Shown: positions 26,348 through 36,246 of the stretch, in pieces | Position numbering within the stretch: position 1 is the first letter of the stretch | Layout of the letters: the number at the start of each line of letters is the position of its first letter | Source: Rubrivivax sp. SCN 71-131 | Lineage (GTDB): Bacteria; Pseudomonadota; Gammaproteobacteria; Burkholderiales; Burkholderiaceae_C | DNA: 64,000 nt | Assembly: GCA_001724995.1 (NCBI GenBank) | Contig: MEFD01000014.1 | Location: 124,001 to 188,000 of the forward strand | Reading direction: 5' to 3' | Notes under the pieces: generated by a model | The model's database searches: none | The model's input: the letters and a program-made list of their open reading frames with translations, nothing else | What the model was told of the DNA's origin: nothing | Translations under genes and position numbers: made by a program

Positions 26348-28902
26348 GGCGCGCGCAGGCGTCGCTGCCGCCGCTGTCGCCGCTGCGGCATCTGCTGCCG
26401 CTGGTGTGGCGCCAGTGGCGGCACCAGCCATGGCGGCACGCCCTCGTCGCGCTGGCGGTGGCGCTGGGCGTGGCGCTGGCCTTCGCGGTGGCCTTGATCA
26501 ACCGATCGGCGCTGGCCGAGTTCAACGCCGCGGTGCGCGCCACCGGCGGCGAGCCGGACCTGGTCCTGCGCGGCGGCGCCGCGGGCCTGCCCGAGGCGCT
26601 GCTGGAGCGCATGCGCCTGCACCGGGACGTGCGCCTGGCCAGCCCCGTCGTCGAGGCGCAGACCTACGTCCGCGCCCACGACGGAGGCGAACGCGTGGCC
26701 GTGCGCGTGCTCGGCGTCGATGCGCTGGCGCTTGCCGAACTGGCACCGCAGCTGCTGCCACGGCCGGCGGCCGGGGAGGACCGGCTGGCGGCGCTGGACC
26801 CCGACGCCGTCTTCGTCAACGCCGCAGCACGCGCCAGGCTCGGTCTCGCCGACGGCGCCACGCTGCAGCTGCAGCACGGCAGCCGCTGGCAGGCGCTGCG
26901 GCTGGCCGGCAGCGTCAGCGCGGGCGGTGCACCGCTGCTGGTGATGGACGTCGCCGCGGCGCAGCAGCGGCTGGGGCCAGGCGGCAGGCTCTCGCGCATC
27001 GACCTGCGGCTGCAGCCCGGTGTCGACGCCGCGACGCTGGCGGAGGTGCTCGCGCTGCCCGCAGGCGTGCGCGCGGCGCGCCCCGACGAGGCCGAGCGGC
27101 GCCAGGCCGCGCTCTCGCGCGCCTACCGTGTGAACCTGGCCGTGCTCGCCCTCGTCGCGCTCTTCGTCGGCGGCTTTCTCGTTTACGCGGTGGTCTCGCT
27201 GTCGATCGCGCAGCGCACGCCGGCGCTTGCGCTGCTCGCAGTGCTGGGGCTGTCGGCGTCGCGACAGCGCGCGCTGGTGCTGGCCGAATGCGCGCTGCTC
27301 GGGCTGCTGGGCAGCGCCCTGGGGCTGCTGCTGGGGGCGGCGATGGCCGCGGCGGCGCTGCGCTTCGTCGGCGGCGACCTGGGCGGCGGCTACTTCGCCG
27401 CCTCGACGGCACCGCTGCGCGTGCCGCCGGGCATGGCGCTGCTCTACGCGCTGCTGGGCGTCGTCACCGCCGTCGTCGGCGGCTGGGTGCCGGCGCGTCG
27501 GGCCGCAGGGCTTGCGCCGGCGCAGGCCCTCAAGGGATCGGGCGGGTTGGGGGGGTTCGGCGGCGAGGGACGCAGCGCGCGCACGCTGGTGCTCGGCCTG
27601 GCCCTGCTGCCGGCGGCCGCGCTGCTGGCGCTGCTGCCCGCGGTGGCGGGGGTACCGGTGGCAGCCTATGCCTCGGTCGCCGCGCTGCTGCTCGGCGGCG
27701 TGACGCTGGTGCCCGCGGCCGTGCAGGGGCTGCTGCGACTGCGCGGCGGCGAACAGCACCCGCTGCTGCTGTTGGCGCGTCGACGCGCCGCGCACGAGCG
27801 TGCCGCCGCCGGCGCTGCCGTGGGCGCGGTGCTCACCAGCCTCGCCCTGGCGGTGGCGATCACGGTGATGGTGGCGAGTTTTCGCCACAGCATCGCGGAC
27901 TGGCTCGAGACCATGCTGCCGGCAGACCTGTACGCACGCATGGGCAGCAGCGCCACGGCCGAGCAGGCCTGGTTCGGCGCCGATCTCGCCGCCGCCGCCG
28001 CGGCGCTCCCCGGGGTGCGCCGGGTGCAGGCGCAGCGCGTGCGGCTGCTGGCACTCGACCCCGCGCTGCCGGCGCTCACGCTGCTGGCGCGGCCGCTGCA
28101 GGATCCCGCGCGCGAACTGCCGCTGCGGGGCGCGACCGTCGCGCCCGCACCGGGGCAGATCGGCGTCTGGATCAGCGAAGCGGGCGCGGCACTGCATCGC
28201 CTGGCGCCGGGCGACGTCTTCGTGCTGCCGCTGCCCGAAGGCGCGGTGCAAGTCCGCGTGCGCGGCATCTGGCGCGACTACGCACGCCAGTCGGGCAGTC
28301 TCGTGATCGACCATGCCGATTACCTGCGGGCAAGCGGCGACGCCCGGTTCAACGAGCTTGCCCTGTGGCTCGAACCCGGGGCGATCCCGAGTGCCGTGCC
28401 GTCGGCGCTGCGCGCGGCGCACGAGTCGGCGGCACTGCTGGACTTCGCGACCACGACCGAGCTGCGCGCGACCTCGCTGCGCATCTTCGAGCGCAGCTTT
28501 GCCGTCACCACCTACCTGCAGGCGGCGGCGATCGCCATCGGCCTCGTCGGCGTCGCCGCCAGCCTCGCGGCGCAGGTGCTGGCGCGCCGGCGCGAGTTCG
28601 GCCTGCTGGCGCACCTCGGGCTCACGCGCGGGCAGGTGCTGGCGGTCGTCACGGGCGAAGCCGCGGTCTGGCTCCTGGTCGGGACGGTGCTCGGCCTAGT
28701 GCTCGGGGTCGCGATCGGCGCGCTGCTGGTGTTCGTCGTCAACCCGCAGAGCTTTCACTGGACGATGGAGCTTGCGCTGCCGGGCGCGCGGCTGGCGGCA
28801 CTGGGCAGCGTCGTCCTCGTCACCGGCATCGCCGCCGCGGCGTGGACGGCAAGGCTGGCGCTGGCGCGCTCCGCGGTGCTCGCGGTGAGGGAGGATGGGT
28901 GA
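26344..28902 (+). CDS. ABC transporter permease with FtsX domains
   Basis: An 852-residue inner-membrane protein: one N-terminal helix (about 32-52), a large periplasmic region, three or four helices at about 258-400, several central helices (about 410-520), a second periplasmic region, and three helices at about 715-845. Two FtsX domains make it a double-length permease, so one gene does the work of the AttF/AttG pair. The periplasmic parts fit MacB/LolC-like mechanotransmission rather than a classic pore. Start overlaps the ATPase stop (ATGA) and stop overlaps the next start (GTGA). Cargo unknown. Confidence 0.85.
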   Translation: MRRAQASLPPLSPLRHLLPLVWRQWRHQPWRHALVALAVALGVALAFAVALINRSALAEFNAAVRATGGEPDLVLRGGAAGLPEALLERMRLHRDVRLASPVVEAQTYVRAHDGGERVAVRVLGVDALALAELAPQLLPRPAAGEDRLAALDPDAVFVNAAARARLGLADGATLQLQHGSRWQALRLAGSVSAGGAPLLVMDVAAAQQRLGPGGRLSRIDLRLQPGVDAATLAEVLALPAGVRAARPDEAERRQAALSRAYRVNLAVLALVALFVGGFLVYAVVSLSIAQRTPALALLAVLGLSASRQRALVLAECALLGLLGSALGLLLGAAMAAAALRFVGGDLGGGYFAASTAPLRVPPGMALLYALLGVVTAVVGGWVPARRAAGLAPAQALKGSGGLGGFGGEGRSARTLVLGLALLPAAALLALLPAVAGVPVAAYASVAALLLGGVTLVPAAVQGLLRLRGGEQHPLLLLARRRAAHERAAAGAAVGAVLTSLALAVAITVMVASFRHSIADWLETMLPADLYARMGSSATAEQAWFGADLAAAAAALPGVRRVQAQRVRLLALDPALPALTLLARPLQDPARELPLRGATVAPAPGQIGVWISEAGAALHRLAPGDVFVLPLPEGAVQVRVRGIWRDYARQSGSLVIDHADYLRASGDARFNELALWLEPGAIPSAVPSALRAAHESAALLDFATTTELRATSLRIFERSFAVTTYLQAAAIAIGLVGVAASLAAQVLARRREFGLLAHLGLTRGQVLAVVTGEAAVWLLVGTVLGLVLGVAIGALLVFVVNPQSFHWTMELALPGARLAALGSVVLVTGIAAAAWTARLALARSAVLAVREDG

Positions 28903-30092
28903 GCGGCGCGGCACGGCCTGCGCCGGCCGCCTCAGGCTGGCTCGCAAGCGCGCAGCGCCGCCGGCTGCTGCTGGCGCTGGCCTGTCCGTGGAGTGCGCCT
29001 GGCGCAGCGACCACGGCCCGCGCGGATGGCGCCGCAAGTGGCGCGGACGGCGTGCGGCGCGGCCGGGTGCTGCGGTTCCCGCGCGACCACGGCGCGCATG
29101 TCGGCAGCCGCACCGAGTGGTGGTACGTCACCGCCTGGCTTGGCCCGGCCGAGGCCCCGAGCCATGGCGTGCAGCTCACCTTCTTTCGCAGCCGCACCGG
29201 CCTCGCCGCGGCGCTGCCGGGCCGGCTGGCCCCGCGGCAGATCCTGTTCGCGGACGCGGCGATCACCGAGCTCGGCACGGGAGCGGCCGGCGGGCATCGC
29301 CACGCCGGGCGCATCGCACGCTGGAATGGCGAGGGCGCGGTGCCGGGCCAGCCGCAGGCCGTCGGCGCCGCGCGCGACGACGCGCGGGTGTGGATCGGCG
29401 ATTGGCAGCTGCGCCGCGAGGGCGAGGCCTGGCGCGCGAGCGCGCGCCAGACCGTCGCGCGCGAGCCCTGGGCGCTGCACCTGCGCCTCTTGCCCACGCA
29501 GCCGCTGCTGCTGCAGGGCGACCGTGGCTTTTCGCGCAAGGGCCCGCAGGAGATCCACGCCAGCCACTACGTCAGCCTGCCGCAACTGGCCGCACAGGCC
29601 ACGCTCGAACTCGGCCGCCGCCGCATCGAGGCCACGGGGCGCGCCTGGCTGGACCACGAATGGAGCGAGGCCTTGCTCGCGCCCGAGGCGGTCGGCTGGG
29701 ACTGGGTCGGCATCAACCTCTTCGACGGCCGCGCGCTCACCGCCTTCCAGCTCCGGCGCACCGACGGCAGCAGGCTCTGGGCCGGTGGCAGCCTGCGCGA
29801 GGGCGGCAGCGTGGCGGCGCAGGCCTTTGCGCCGCAGCAGGTGCGCTGGACGCCCGAGCGCCGCTGGTCAAGCCCCGCCACCGGCGCCGACTACCCGACC
29901 GTGTGGCGCCTGGCCACCCCGGCCGGCGAAATGCGCGTGCGCGCGCTGCTCGACGCCCAGGAACTGGATGCCCGCCGCAGCACCGGCACGATCTACTGGG
30001 AAGGGCTGTCCGAACTGCTGGACGCGCGCGGCCGGCGCATCGGCCTGGGCTATCTCGAGATGACGGGCTACGCGGGAAGGCTGCGCCTGTAG
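28899..30092 (+). CDS. AttH / CrtC-like lipocalin-domain exported protein
   Basis: A 397-residue protein. The GTG start at 28899 overlaps the permease stop. Residues about 15-40 (QRRRLLLALACPW, then an Ala-rich stretch) look like a signal peptide with a twin-Arg-like start. The rest has the two-lipocalin pattern of the AttH/hydroxyneurosporene synthase superfamily: TEWWYVTAWL, QLTFFRSRTG, WLDHEWSEA and NLFDGRALTAFQLRR. CrtC members hydrate carotenoids; AttH members travel with FtsX-type ABC genes and are of unclear function. With no carotenoid genes here and this operon context, an AttH-type envelope role is more likely. Confidence 0.8.
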   Translation: MSGAARPAPAASGWLASAQRRRLLLALACPWSAPGAATTARADGAASGADGVRRGRVLRFPRDHGAHVGSRTEWWYVTAWLGPAEAPSHGVQLTFFRSRTGLAAALPGRLAPRQILFADAAITELGTGAAGGHRHAGRIARWNGEGAVPGQPQAVGAARDDARVWIGDWQLRREGEAWRASARQTVAREPWALHLRLLPTQPLLLQGDRGFSRKGPQEIHASHYVSLPQLAAQATLELGRRRIEATGRAWLDHEWSEALLAPEAVGWDWVGINLFDGRALTAFQLRRTDGSRLWAGGSLREGGSVAAQAFAPQQVRWTPERRWSSPATGADYPTVWRLATPAGEMRVRALLDAQELDARRSTGTIYWEGLSELLDARGRRIGLGYLEMTGYAGRLRL

Positions 30093-30132
30093 CCCGCGCC
30101 GCGCAGCGGCACGGGGCCGCCAGGCAGGTGCC

Positions 30133-30990
30133 TCAGGAGCCCGCCGCCTGGTTGTCGCCGACCGAGGGACCGCGCCAGCCCTGCGGCAGGCGGCGACGGT
30201 CGACCGGCGCGGCACGCACGCAGTTGCCGCCGGCCTGGCGGGCGGCACCGAGTGCGGCTTCCGCGTCCTCGATCACTGCCTGCAGCGACAGATGGGCCGG
30301 ACGCATCAGCACCACGCCCACGCTCACGGTGGCGCGCAGGCGCTGGTCGCGGCAGGCGATCTCGAGCTGCTCCACGCGCTCGCGGATGCGCTCGGCCACA
30401 TCCAGCGCGCCCAGCGCATCGGCGTGGGCGACGAACACCGCGATCTGCGCAGAGCCGAAGCGCGCCAACGCATCGGCGCCCCGCAGCGTGAACTGAATGC
30501 TCGCCGCCACCTCGCGCAGCACGAGTTCGCCGGCGGCGCGCTCCGGCTCGTCGATGAGGCGGCGGAAGCGGTCGATGTCGACCAGCAGCAGCGCAGCGCC
30601 GATGCCGTAGCGGCGCGAGCGCGCGAACTCGCGCTCGGCCAGCGCCAGGAAGGGCCCGCGCCCGGAGATGCCGGTCAGCGGATCCAGCGCCCCGGCGGCC
30701 AGGGCCACCGCGCGCGCGCATTCCAGTTCGCGCGACGCCTTGAGCAGCAGCAGCGCCGGCAGACCGCTGGCTGCCAGGGCGGCGGCGAGCACGGCCAGCG
30801 ACGCCAGGCCCGACAAGGCGTGCAGCTGCAGCATGAGCCAGCCCAGCCCGCCGCCCGCCAGCGTCGACGCCGCCACCAGGGCCAGCGCCAGCCTCGGCGT
30901 CAACGGCCACAGCCGGCCCAGCCAGGTCGGTGACGGCACGGCACAGGTCGCGGCATGCGCCACGGGAGTCGGCTCGGACAGGCGCGACAT
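30133..30990 (-). CDS. GGDEF-domain protein with degenerate active site
   Basis: About 285 residues from ATG at 30990; the frame stays open to 31182 but the extra residues look non-coding. Two transmembrane helices (about residues 35-85) precede a GGDEF domain: DPLTGISGRGPFLALAEREF, then LLLVDIDRFRRLID with the metal Asp. The signature that should read RYGGDEF is RFGSAQI (about 177-183). Loss of the Gly-Gly-Asp-Glu core should abolish diguanylate cyclase activity, so it may act as a scaffold or nucleotide sensor. No ribosome binding site supports the start strongly. It is convergent with the AttH-like gene. Confidence 0.7.
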   Translation of the reverse strand: MSRLSEPTPVAHAATCAVPSPTWLGRLWPLTPRLALALVAASTLAGGGLGWLMLQLHALSGLASLAVLAAALAASGLPALLLLKASRELECARAVALAAGALDPLTGISGRGPFLALAEREFARSRRYGIGAALLLVDIDRFRRLIDEPERAAGELVLREVAASIQFTLRGADALARFGSAQIAVFVAHADALGALDVAERIRERVEQLEIACRDQRLRATVSVGVVLMRPAHLSLQAVIEDAEAALGAARQAGGNCVRAAPVDRRRLPQGWRGPSVGDNQAAGS

Positions 30991-31243
30991 GGACGGCAGG
31001 CGGGGGTTGATGGAGCGCGAGGGCACGGCAGCGCAATGCACGTATTCGACCACATCCACCCCACCCTTGAGTAGCGCCACGAATGCGGGATGGCAGGCCC
31101 CCGGGGCTTGTGCGTATTCGAGACGCAATCCCTGCCCGTACGGGGCCGGATTCATCCCCCGGGCGCGGGATCCGGAGCGCATCGCCTGGCGCCGGATACG
31201 GACAATCCCCGGGGCCGCCGCCCGGCGTCGCGCGGCGGCTGCC

Positions 31244-31249
31244 TAAACT
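31244..31249 (+). promoter_or_regulatory. -10 box placed for a leaderless MsbA-like transcript
   Basis: TAAACT lies 6 bp before the ATG at 31256, so transcription is expected to begin at or next to the start codon. No Shine-Dalgarno sequence is present. No convincing -35 hexamer is visible in the GC-rich upstream DNA. Confidence 0.45.
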
Positions 31250-31255
31250 TGCCGC

Positions 31256-33094
31256 ATGAATGCCCCTGCCCTGCCGGCCGACGCCGCACGCCAGAACGCC
31301 CGCCCCGCCGACAAGCGCCCGGTGCGCGCCCTCGCCGGCCTGCTGCCCTTCGTGCGGCCCTACCGCGGGCGCATCGCGCTGGCGGGCCTGTTTCTCGTGC
31401 TGGCCGCACTCACCACGCTGGCATTCCCGGTGGCGCTCAAGGCGCTGATCGACCACGGCCTCGTCGCCGGCGACCCCGGCCAGCGCGTGATGGCCCTGCG
31501 GGGTTATTTCCTCGCGCTCTTTGCCGTCGGTGCGGCGCTGGGCCTGTTCTCGGCGGCGCGCTTCTACGCCGTCACCTGGCTTGGCGAGCGCATCACCGCC
31601 GACCTGCGCAACGCCGTCTACCGCCACGTGCTGCGGCAAAGCCCCGAGTTCTTCGAGACCACGCGCACCGGCGAGGTGCTCTCGCGCCTGACGACCGACA
31701 CGACGCTCGTGCAGACCGTGGTCGGCAGCAGCCTGAGCATGGGCCTGCGCAACACGGTGATGGGCATCGGGGCGCTGATCGCCCTCGTCGTCACCAACCC
31801 CTACGTGATGACGCAGGTGCTGGGCATCCTCGTGCTGGTGGTGCTGCCCAGCCTCTACTTCGGCCGCCGCGTGCGGCGCCTGAGCCGCGCCAGCCAGGAC
31901 CGCGTCGCCGACAGCAGCGCCATCGCCGCCGAGGTGCTGGCGGCGATTCCCGTCGTGCAGGGCTTCGTGCAGGAGCCGCGCGAGGCGGCGCGCTTCGACG
32001 CCGCCACCGAGTCGGCCTTCGAGGCGGCGCGGCGGCGCACCACGGTGCGCGCGGTGCTCGTGGCCTTCATCATCAGCGCCACCTTCGGCGCGCTGCTCTG
32101 GGGCCTGTACCAGGGCACGCAGGCGGTGATCCGCGGCGACATCAGCGCCGGTCACCTCGGGCAGACAGTCGTCTTCGTCATCATCCTCGTCAGCTCGGTC
32201 GCGGTGCTCTCGGAGGTCTACGGCGACCTGCTGCGCGCCGCCGGCGCCACCGAGCGGCTGATGGAATTGCTGGCCGCGCAGAGCCCGGTGGCCGACCCGC
32301 CGCAGCCGCGCGCGCTGCCCGCCACCCGCGGCGGCTCCGCGGTGCGGCTGCACGAGGTCAGCTTCCACTACCCCTCGCGGCCGCAGACGGCGGCGCTCTC
32401 ACACTTCGACCTCGAGGTGCGCCCGGGCGAGACGGTGGCCCTCGTCGGCCCGAGCGGCGCCGGCAAGAGCACCGTGCTGCAACTGCTGCTGCGCTTCTAC
32501 GACACCGAGCGCGGCCTCGTCGCGGTCGACGGCGTGCCGGTGCGCGAGGCGGCGCTGGCCGACCTGCGCGCGCGCATCGGCATCGTGCCGCAGGACAGCA
32601 CGGTGTTCTCGACCAGCGCGCTCGAGAACATCCGCTACGGCCGGCCCGAGGCCAGCGACGAGGAGGTCTTCGCCGCGGCCAGGGCGGCCTTCGCCGACGA
32701 CTTCATCCGCGCGCTGCCCGAGGGCTACGGCACCTACCTCGGCGAGCGCGGCGTGCGCCTCTCGGGCGGGCAGCGCCAGCGCATCAGCATCGCGCGCGCG
32801 ATGCTGAAGAACCCGCCGCTGCTGCTGCTGGACGAGGCCACGAGCGCCCTCGACGCCGAGAGCGAGCGCGCGGTGCAGGCGGCGCTGGAGACGGCGATGA
32901 AGGACCGCACGACGATCGTCATCGCGCACCGCCTGGCCACCGTGCTGCGCGCCGACCGCATCGTCGTGCTGGAGGCCGGCGGCATCGTCGACCAGGGCAC
33001 CCACGCCGAGCTGGTGGCGCGCGGCGGGCTGTACGCGCGGCTGGCGGCGATGCAGTTCCAGACCGACATCGCCGGTGCACGGAGCCTCACGTGA
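31256..33094 (+). CDS. ABC exporter, fused transmembrane and ATPase domains (MsbA/LmrA-like)
   Basis: A 612-residue half-transporter working as a homodimer in the inner membrane. Six helices in about residues 30-330, then an ATPase domain with Walker [11 protein letters not shown] (about 398), [11 protein letters not shown]-loop, signature [15 protein letters not shown] (about 501) and Walker [13 protein letters not shown]. The family exports lipids, lipid A or drugs; substrate unassigned. It stands alone, divergent from the GGDEF gene and 76 bp before thyA. Confidence 0.88.
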   Translation: MNAPALPADAARQNARPADKRPVRALAGLLPFVRPYRGRIALAGLFLVLAALTTLAFPVALKALIDHGLVAGDPGQRVMALRGYFLALFAVGAALGLFSAARFYAVTWLGERITADLRNAVYRHVLRQSPEFFETTRTGEVLSRLTTDTTLVQTVVGSSLSMGLRNTVMGIGALIALVVTNPYVMTQVLGILVLVVLPSLYFGRRVRRLSRASQDRVADSSAIAAEVLAAIPVVQGFVQEPREAARFDAATESAFEAARRRTTVRAVLVAFIISATFGALLWGLYQGTQAVIRGDISAGHLGQTVVFVIILVSSVAVLSEVYGDLLRAAGATERLMELLAAQSPVADPPQPRALPATRGGSAVRLHEVSFHYPSRPQTAALSHFDLEVRPGETVALVGPSGAGKSTVLQLLLRFYDTERGLVAVDGVPVREAALADLRARIGIVPQDSTVFSTSALENIRYGRPEASDEEVFAAARAAFADDFIRALPEGYGTYLGERGVRLSGGQRQRISIARAMLKNPPLLLLDEATSALDAESERAVQAALETAMKDRTTIVIAHRLATVLRADRIVVLEAGGIVDQGTHAELVARGGLYARLAAMQFQTDIAGARSLT

Positions 33095-33106
33095 GTGCCC
33101 CCGCGG

Positions 33107-33112
33107 CACAAT
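33107..33112 (+). promoter_or_regulatory. Candidate -10 box for thyA
   Basis: CACAAT, the same hexamer that precedes the gene at 49004, occurs just after the ABC exporter stop and would start transcription near 33119, about 50 nt before the thyA start preferred here. No clear -35 box. A second possible box, TACCCT at 33130-33135, lies nearer the gene. Confidence 0.3.
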
Positions 33113-33170
33113 CCGCCCCTTCCCGTCGTTACCCTTGCCGTTGACCGTGGCCTCCACACCTTCTCGCCCC

Positions 33171-33968
33171 GTGCGCCAGCAGTACGAGGACTTCATGCGT
33201 CACGTGATGGAGCACGGCGTGGCCAAGAGCGACCGCACCGGCACCGGCACGCGCAGCGTGTTCGGCCACCAGATGCGCTTCGACCTCACCGAGGGCTTCC
33301 CGCTCGTGACGACGAAGAAGGTGTTCGTGAAGGCGGTGATCGTCGAGCTGCTGTGGTTCCTGCAGGGCGGGCGCAACGTCAAGTGGCTGCAGGAGCGCGG
33401 CTGCACGATCTGGGACGAATGGGCCGGCCCCGACGGCGACCTGGGGCCCGTCTACGGCGTGCAGTGGCGATGCTGGCCGACGCCCGGGGGCGGCCACGTC
33501 GACCAGATCGCCCAGGTCGTCGAGCAGCTCCGCACCGACCCCGACAGCCGGCGCATCGTCGTCAGCGCCTGGAACGTGGCCGACCTGCCGCGGATGGCGC
33601 TGATGCCCTGCCACGCCTTCTTCCAGTTCTACGTCGCAGAGGGACGCCTGAGCTGCCAGCTCTACCAGCGCAGCGCCGACGTCTTCCTCGGCGTGCCCTT
33701 CAACATCGCCAGCTACGCGCTGCTCACGCACATGCTGGCGCAGCAGTGCGACCTGGAGGTCGGCGAGTTCATCTGGACCGGCGGCGACTGCCACATCTAC
33801 CGCAACCACGAGGGTCAGGTACGCACGCAGCTCGCGCGCACGCCCTACCCCTACCCGCGGCTGGCCCTGCGCCGCCGCCCGCCGTCAATCTTCGACTACG
33901 CGTTCGAGGACTTCGAGATCCTGGACTACCAGCACCACCCGGCGATCAAGGCGCCGGTGGCCGTCTAG
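33171..33968 (+). CDS. thyA: thymidylate synthase
   Basis: About 265 residues. Makes dTMP from dUMP with methylene-tetrahydrofolate. Visible: [19 protein letters not shown] near the start, catalytic Cys in [12 protein letters not shown] (residue 147 from this start, versus 146 in E. coli), [18 protein letters not shown] and [10 protein letters not shown]. The GTG at 33171 gives an N-terminus that aligns with E. coli ThyA one residue longer; GTG at 33147 or TTG at 33141 would add 8-10 residues. No Shine-Dalgarno supports any of them. folA follows after 34 bp, as expected for the pair. Confidence 0.95.
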   Translation: MRQQYEDFMRHVMEHGVAKSDRTGTGTRSVFGHQMRFDLTEGFPLVTTKKVFVKAVIVELLWFLQGGRNVKWLQERGCTIWDEWAGPDGDLGPVYGVQWRCWPTPGGGHVDQIAQVVEQLRTDPDSRRIVVSAWNVADLPRMALMPCHAFFQFYVAEGRLSCQLYQRSADVFLGVPFNIASYALLTHMLAQQCDLEVGEFIWTGGDCHIYRNHEGQVRTQLARTPYPYPRLALRRRPPSIFDYAFEDFEILDYQHHPAIKAPVAV

Positions 33969-34002
33969 CGCCCGCCTCGATCACGCGCGCAGGAAGAACG
34001 CG

Positions 34003-34500
34003 ATGCCGCAACTCGTGCTCATCGCCGCAGTGGCCCGCAACGGCGTCATCGGCCACGCCGCGGGCATGCCCTGGCACCTGCCCGAGGACCTGCGCCATTT
34101 CCGCGCAGCGACGATGGGCGCGCCGGTCATCATGGGCCGCACCACCTGGGACACGCTGCCACCGCGCTTTCGTCCGCTGCCGGGCCGGCGCAACCTGGTG
34201 CTGACGCGCCAGCCCGGCTGGCAGGCCGAAGGCGCGCAAGGCGTGGCCACGCTCGACGAAGCGCTCGCGCGCACGGCCGATGCGCCGCGCGTGTTCGTGA
34301 TCGGCGGCGCGCAGGTCTACGCGCTGGCACTGCCGCGCGCCGACGAGCTGCAGCTCACCGAGATCGAGCGCGACTTCGAAGGCGACACCCGTTTTCCCGC
34401 CTGGTCGCGCGCCGACTTCGCCGAAGTCGCGCGCGAGCATCACCAGGCCACCGCGCCGAACGACTTCGGCTTCAGCTTCGTCACCTACCGCAGGCGCTGA
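34003..34500 (+). CDS. folA: dihydrofolate reductase
   Basis: A 165-residue enzyme reducing dihydrofolate with NADPH, regenerating the cofactor oxidised by ThyA. Seen: IAAVARNGVIGHAAGMPWHLPEDL, with the active acidic residue in the PEDL segment, IMGRTTWDTLP, and VFVIGGAQVYALALP. The region GCAGGAAG before the ATG at 34003 is a fair ribosome binding site. Length is normal for chromosomal DHFR (E. coli 159). Confidence 0.95.
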   Translation: MPQLVLIAAVARNGVIGHAAGMPWHLPEDLRHFRAATMGAPVIMGRTTWDTLPPRFRPLPGRRNLVLTRQPGWQAEGAQGVATLDEALARTADAPRVFVIGGAQVYALALPRADELQLTEIERDFEGDTRFPAWSRADFAEVAREHHQATAPNDFGFSFVTYRRR

Positions 34501-34530
34501 GGCGCCAGGCCGTGGCGCCCGGCCGAGGCG

Positions 34531-35067
34531 TCAGAGAAGGCGCGCGATGGCCTCCACGTCCTCGGGGAAGAGCTGCCCGGCCTCGCTCATCACCACGCGA
34601 CGCTCGCGCGAGAGCACGACGGTCACCGGCAGGCCCCGCGGCTTGGGCAGCCAGCGCTGCACCGCGGGCGTCACCCAGGCGGACGGAAAGGCGTAGCCGC
34701 GCTTGCTCAGGTAGGCCACGGCGTCCTCGGGCTTCCTGTCGATCGACAGGCCCAGCAGCACGAGGCCGCGCGCGCGCTCGGCCTGCCAGAGCTTGTCCAT
34801 CAGCGGCGTCTGCACGGCGCAGAACGGGCACCAGCTCGCCCACCAGTAGAGCACGACGACCTGCCCCTGCACGTCCGCGGCGTGCAGCGTGCGGCCATCG
34901 AGCAGCGGCAGCGCGGGCACCTCGATGCGCGTGCCCAGGGCCGGCGGCGGGCCGGCCCTGGCCTCGTCACCGGAAGGCACCTGCGCCCGCGCGGCGAGCG
35001 TTGGCCAGCCGGCGAGGCCCGCCAGGCCGGCCAGCACCAGGCGTCGGGGCAAGGCGATGCGCGTCAT
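34531..35067 (-). CDS. TlpA-like thioredoxin-fold periplasmic protein
   Basis: A 178-residue protein from ATG 35067 (ATG 35079 is possible). Residues about 6-32 form a signal peptide ending near AARAQ. The redoxin domain has VVLYWWASWCPFCAVQTP with a CPFC active pair, LLGLSIDRKPEDAVAYL and a cis-Pro segment RGLPVTVVL, as in TlpA/ResA proteins. These reduce disulfides in the periplasm, for example during cytochrome c maturation. The partner is not apparent in the neighbourhood. It is convergent with folA and divergent from the dioxygenase gene. Confidence 0.83.
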   Translation of the reverse strand: MTRIALPRRLVLAGLAGLAGWPTLAARAQVPSGDEARAGPPPALGTRIEVPALPLLDGRTLHAADVQGQVVVLYWWASWCPFCAVQTPLMDKLWQAERARGLVLLGLSIDRKPEDAVAYLSKRGYAFPSAWVTPAVQRWLPKPRGLPVTVVLSRERRVVMSEAGQLFPEDVEAIARLL

Positions 35068-35080
35068 GGTGGCACGCATC

Positions 35081-35114
35081 GTAGCCAAAGCGGCGCTGTA
35101 GCCAAAGCGGCGCT
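35081..35114. repeat. Perfect 17-bp tandem duplication
   Basis: The unit GTAGCCAAAGCGGCGCT occurs twice, head to tail, with no mismatch (35081-35097 and 35098-35114). It occupies the 97-bp divergent gap between the TlpA-like gene and the dioxygenase gene, where promoters of both must lie, so it changes promoter spacing or doubles a binding site. Confidence 0.9.
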
Positions 35115-35164
35115 GCGCCGTTGGAGTACAACCGCCCGATCGCCGGCTGGCCGAAGGACGCGAC

Positions 35165-35977
<813 letters not shown>

Positions 35978-36246
35978 GGCCGCCGATCACGGCTTGCGCA
36001 GGCGCATCCGAACACGGTGACGGGGTTCCTGATCGCGTCGAAGGCGATGGCGTCGGTGGCTTCCGATGCGATCGCAGGACCGCTGGCAGCGCGTGGTCGC
36101 TGCGACGGCATCGCTGCTGCCGGTCGAGTGGCTGCTCTGCATCTGGGCGGCTTTCGGGCCGTGAAGCGCTTGCGTATGATCGCCCGGACTCAGGCCGCGT
36201 GGCGGGGTCGCCGTCACCGTCCTCACCGCAGCGCCAGAGGCCATTC
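35978..36246. other. Intergenic stretch of about 270 bp
   Basis: No convincing gene is seen on either strand; the open frames present have atypical composition. The only signal is the TATGAT box near its right end. It is locally less GC-rich than the genes around it. Confidence 0.5.
36175..36180 (+). promoter_or_regulatory. Candidate -10 box for the ferric-reductase-like gene
   Basis: TATGAT lies about 66 bp before the ATG at 36247; TTTCGG 17 bp upstream is a poor -35. The leader would be about 60 nt. Confidence 0.4.

Noticed and set aside
26083..28614. 843-codon open frame on the minus strand opposite the FtsX permease
   Set aside because: The plus frame has clear membrane topology and coupling overlaps on both sides; the minus frame is Arg/Gln/His-rich shadow sequence.
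33075..33170. Longer thyA N-terminus (ATG 33075, TTG 33141 or GTG 33147)
   Set aside because: ATG 33075 overlaps the ABC exporter gene. The conserved ThyA N-terminus and the catalytic Cys numbering fit GTG 33171 best, though 33147 cannot be excluded.
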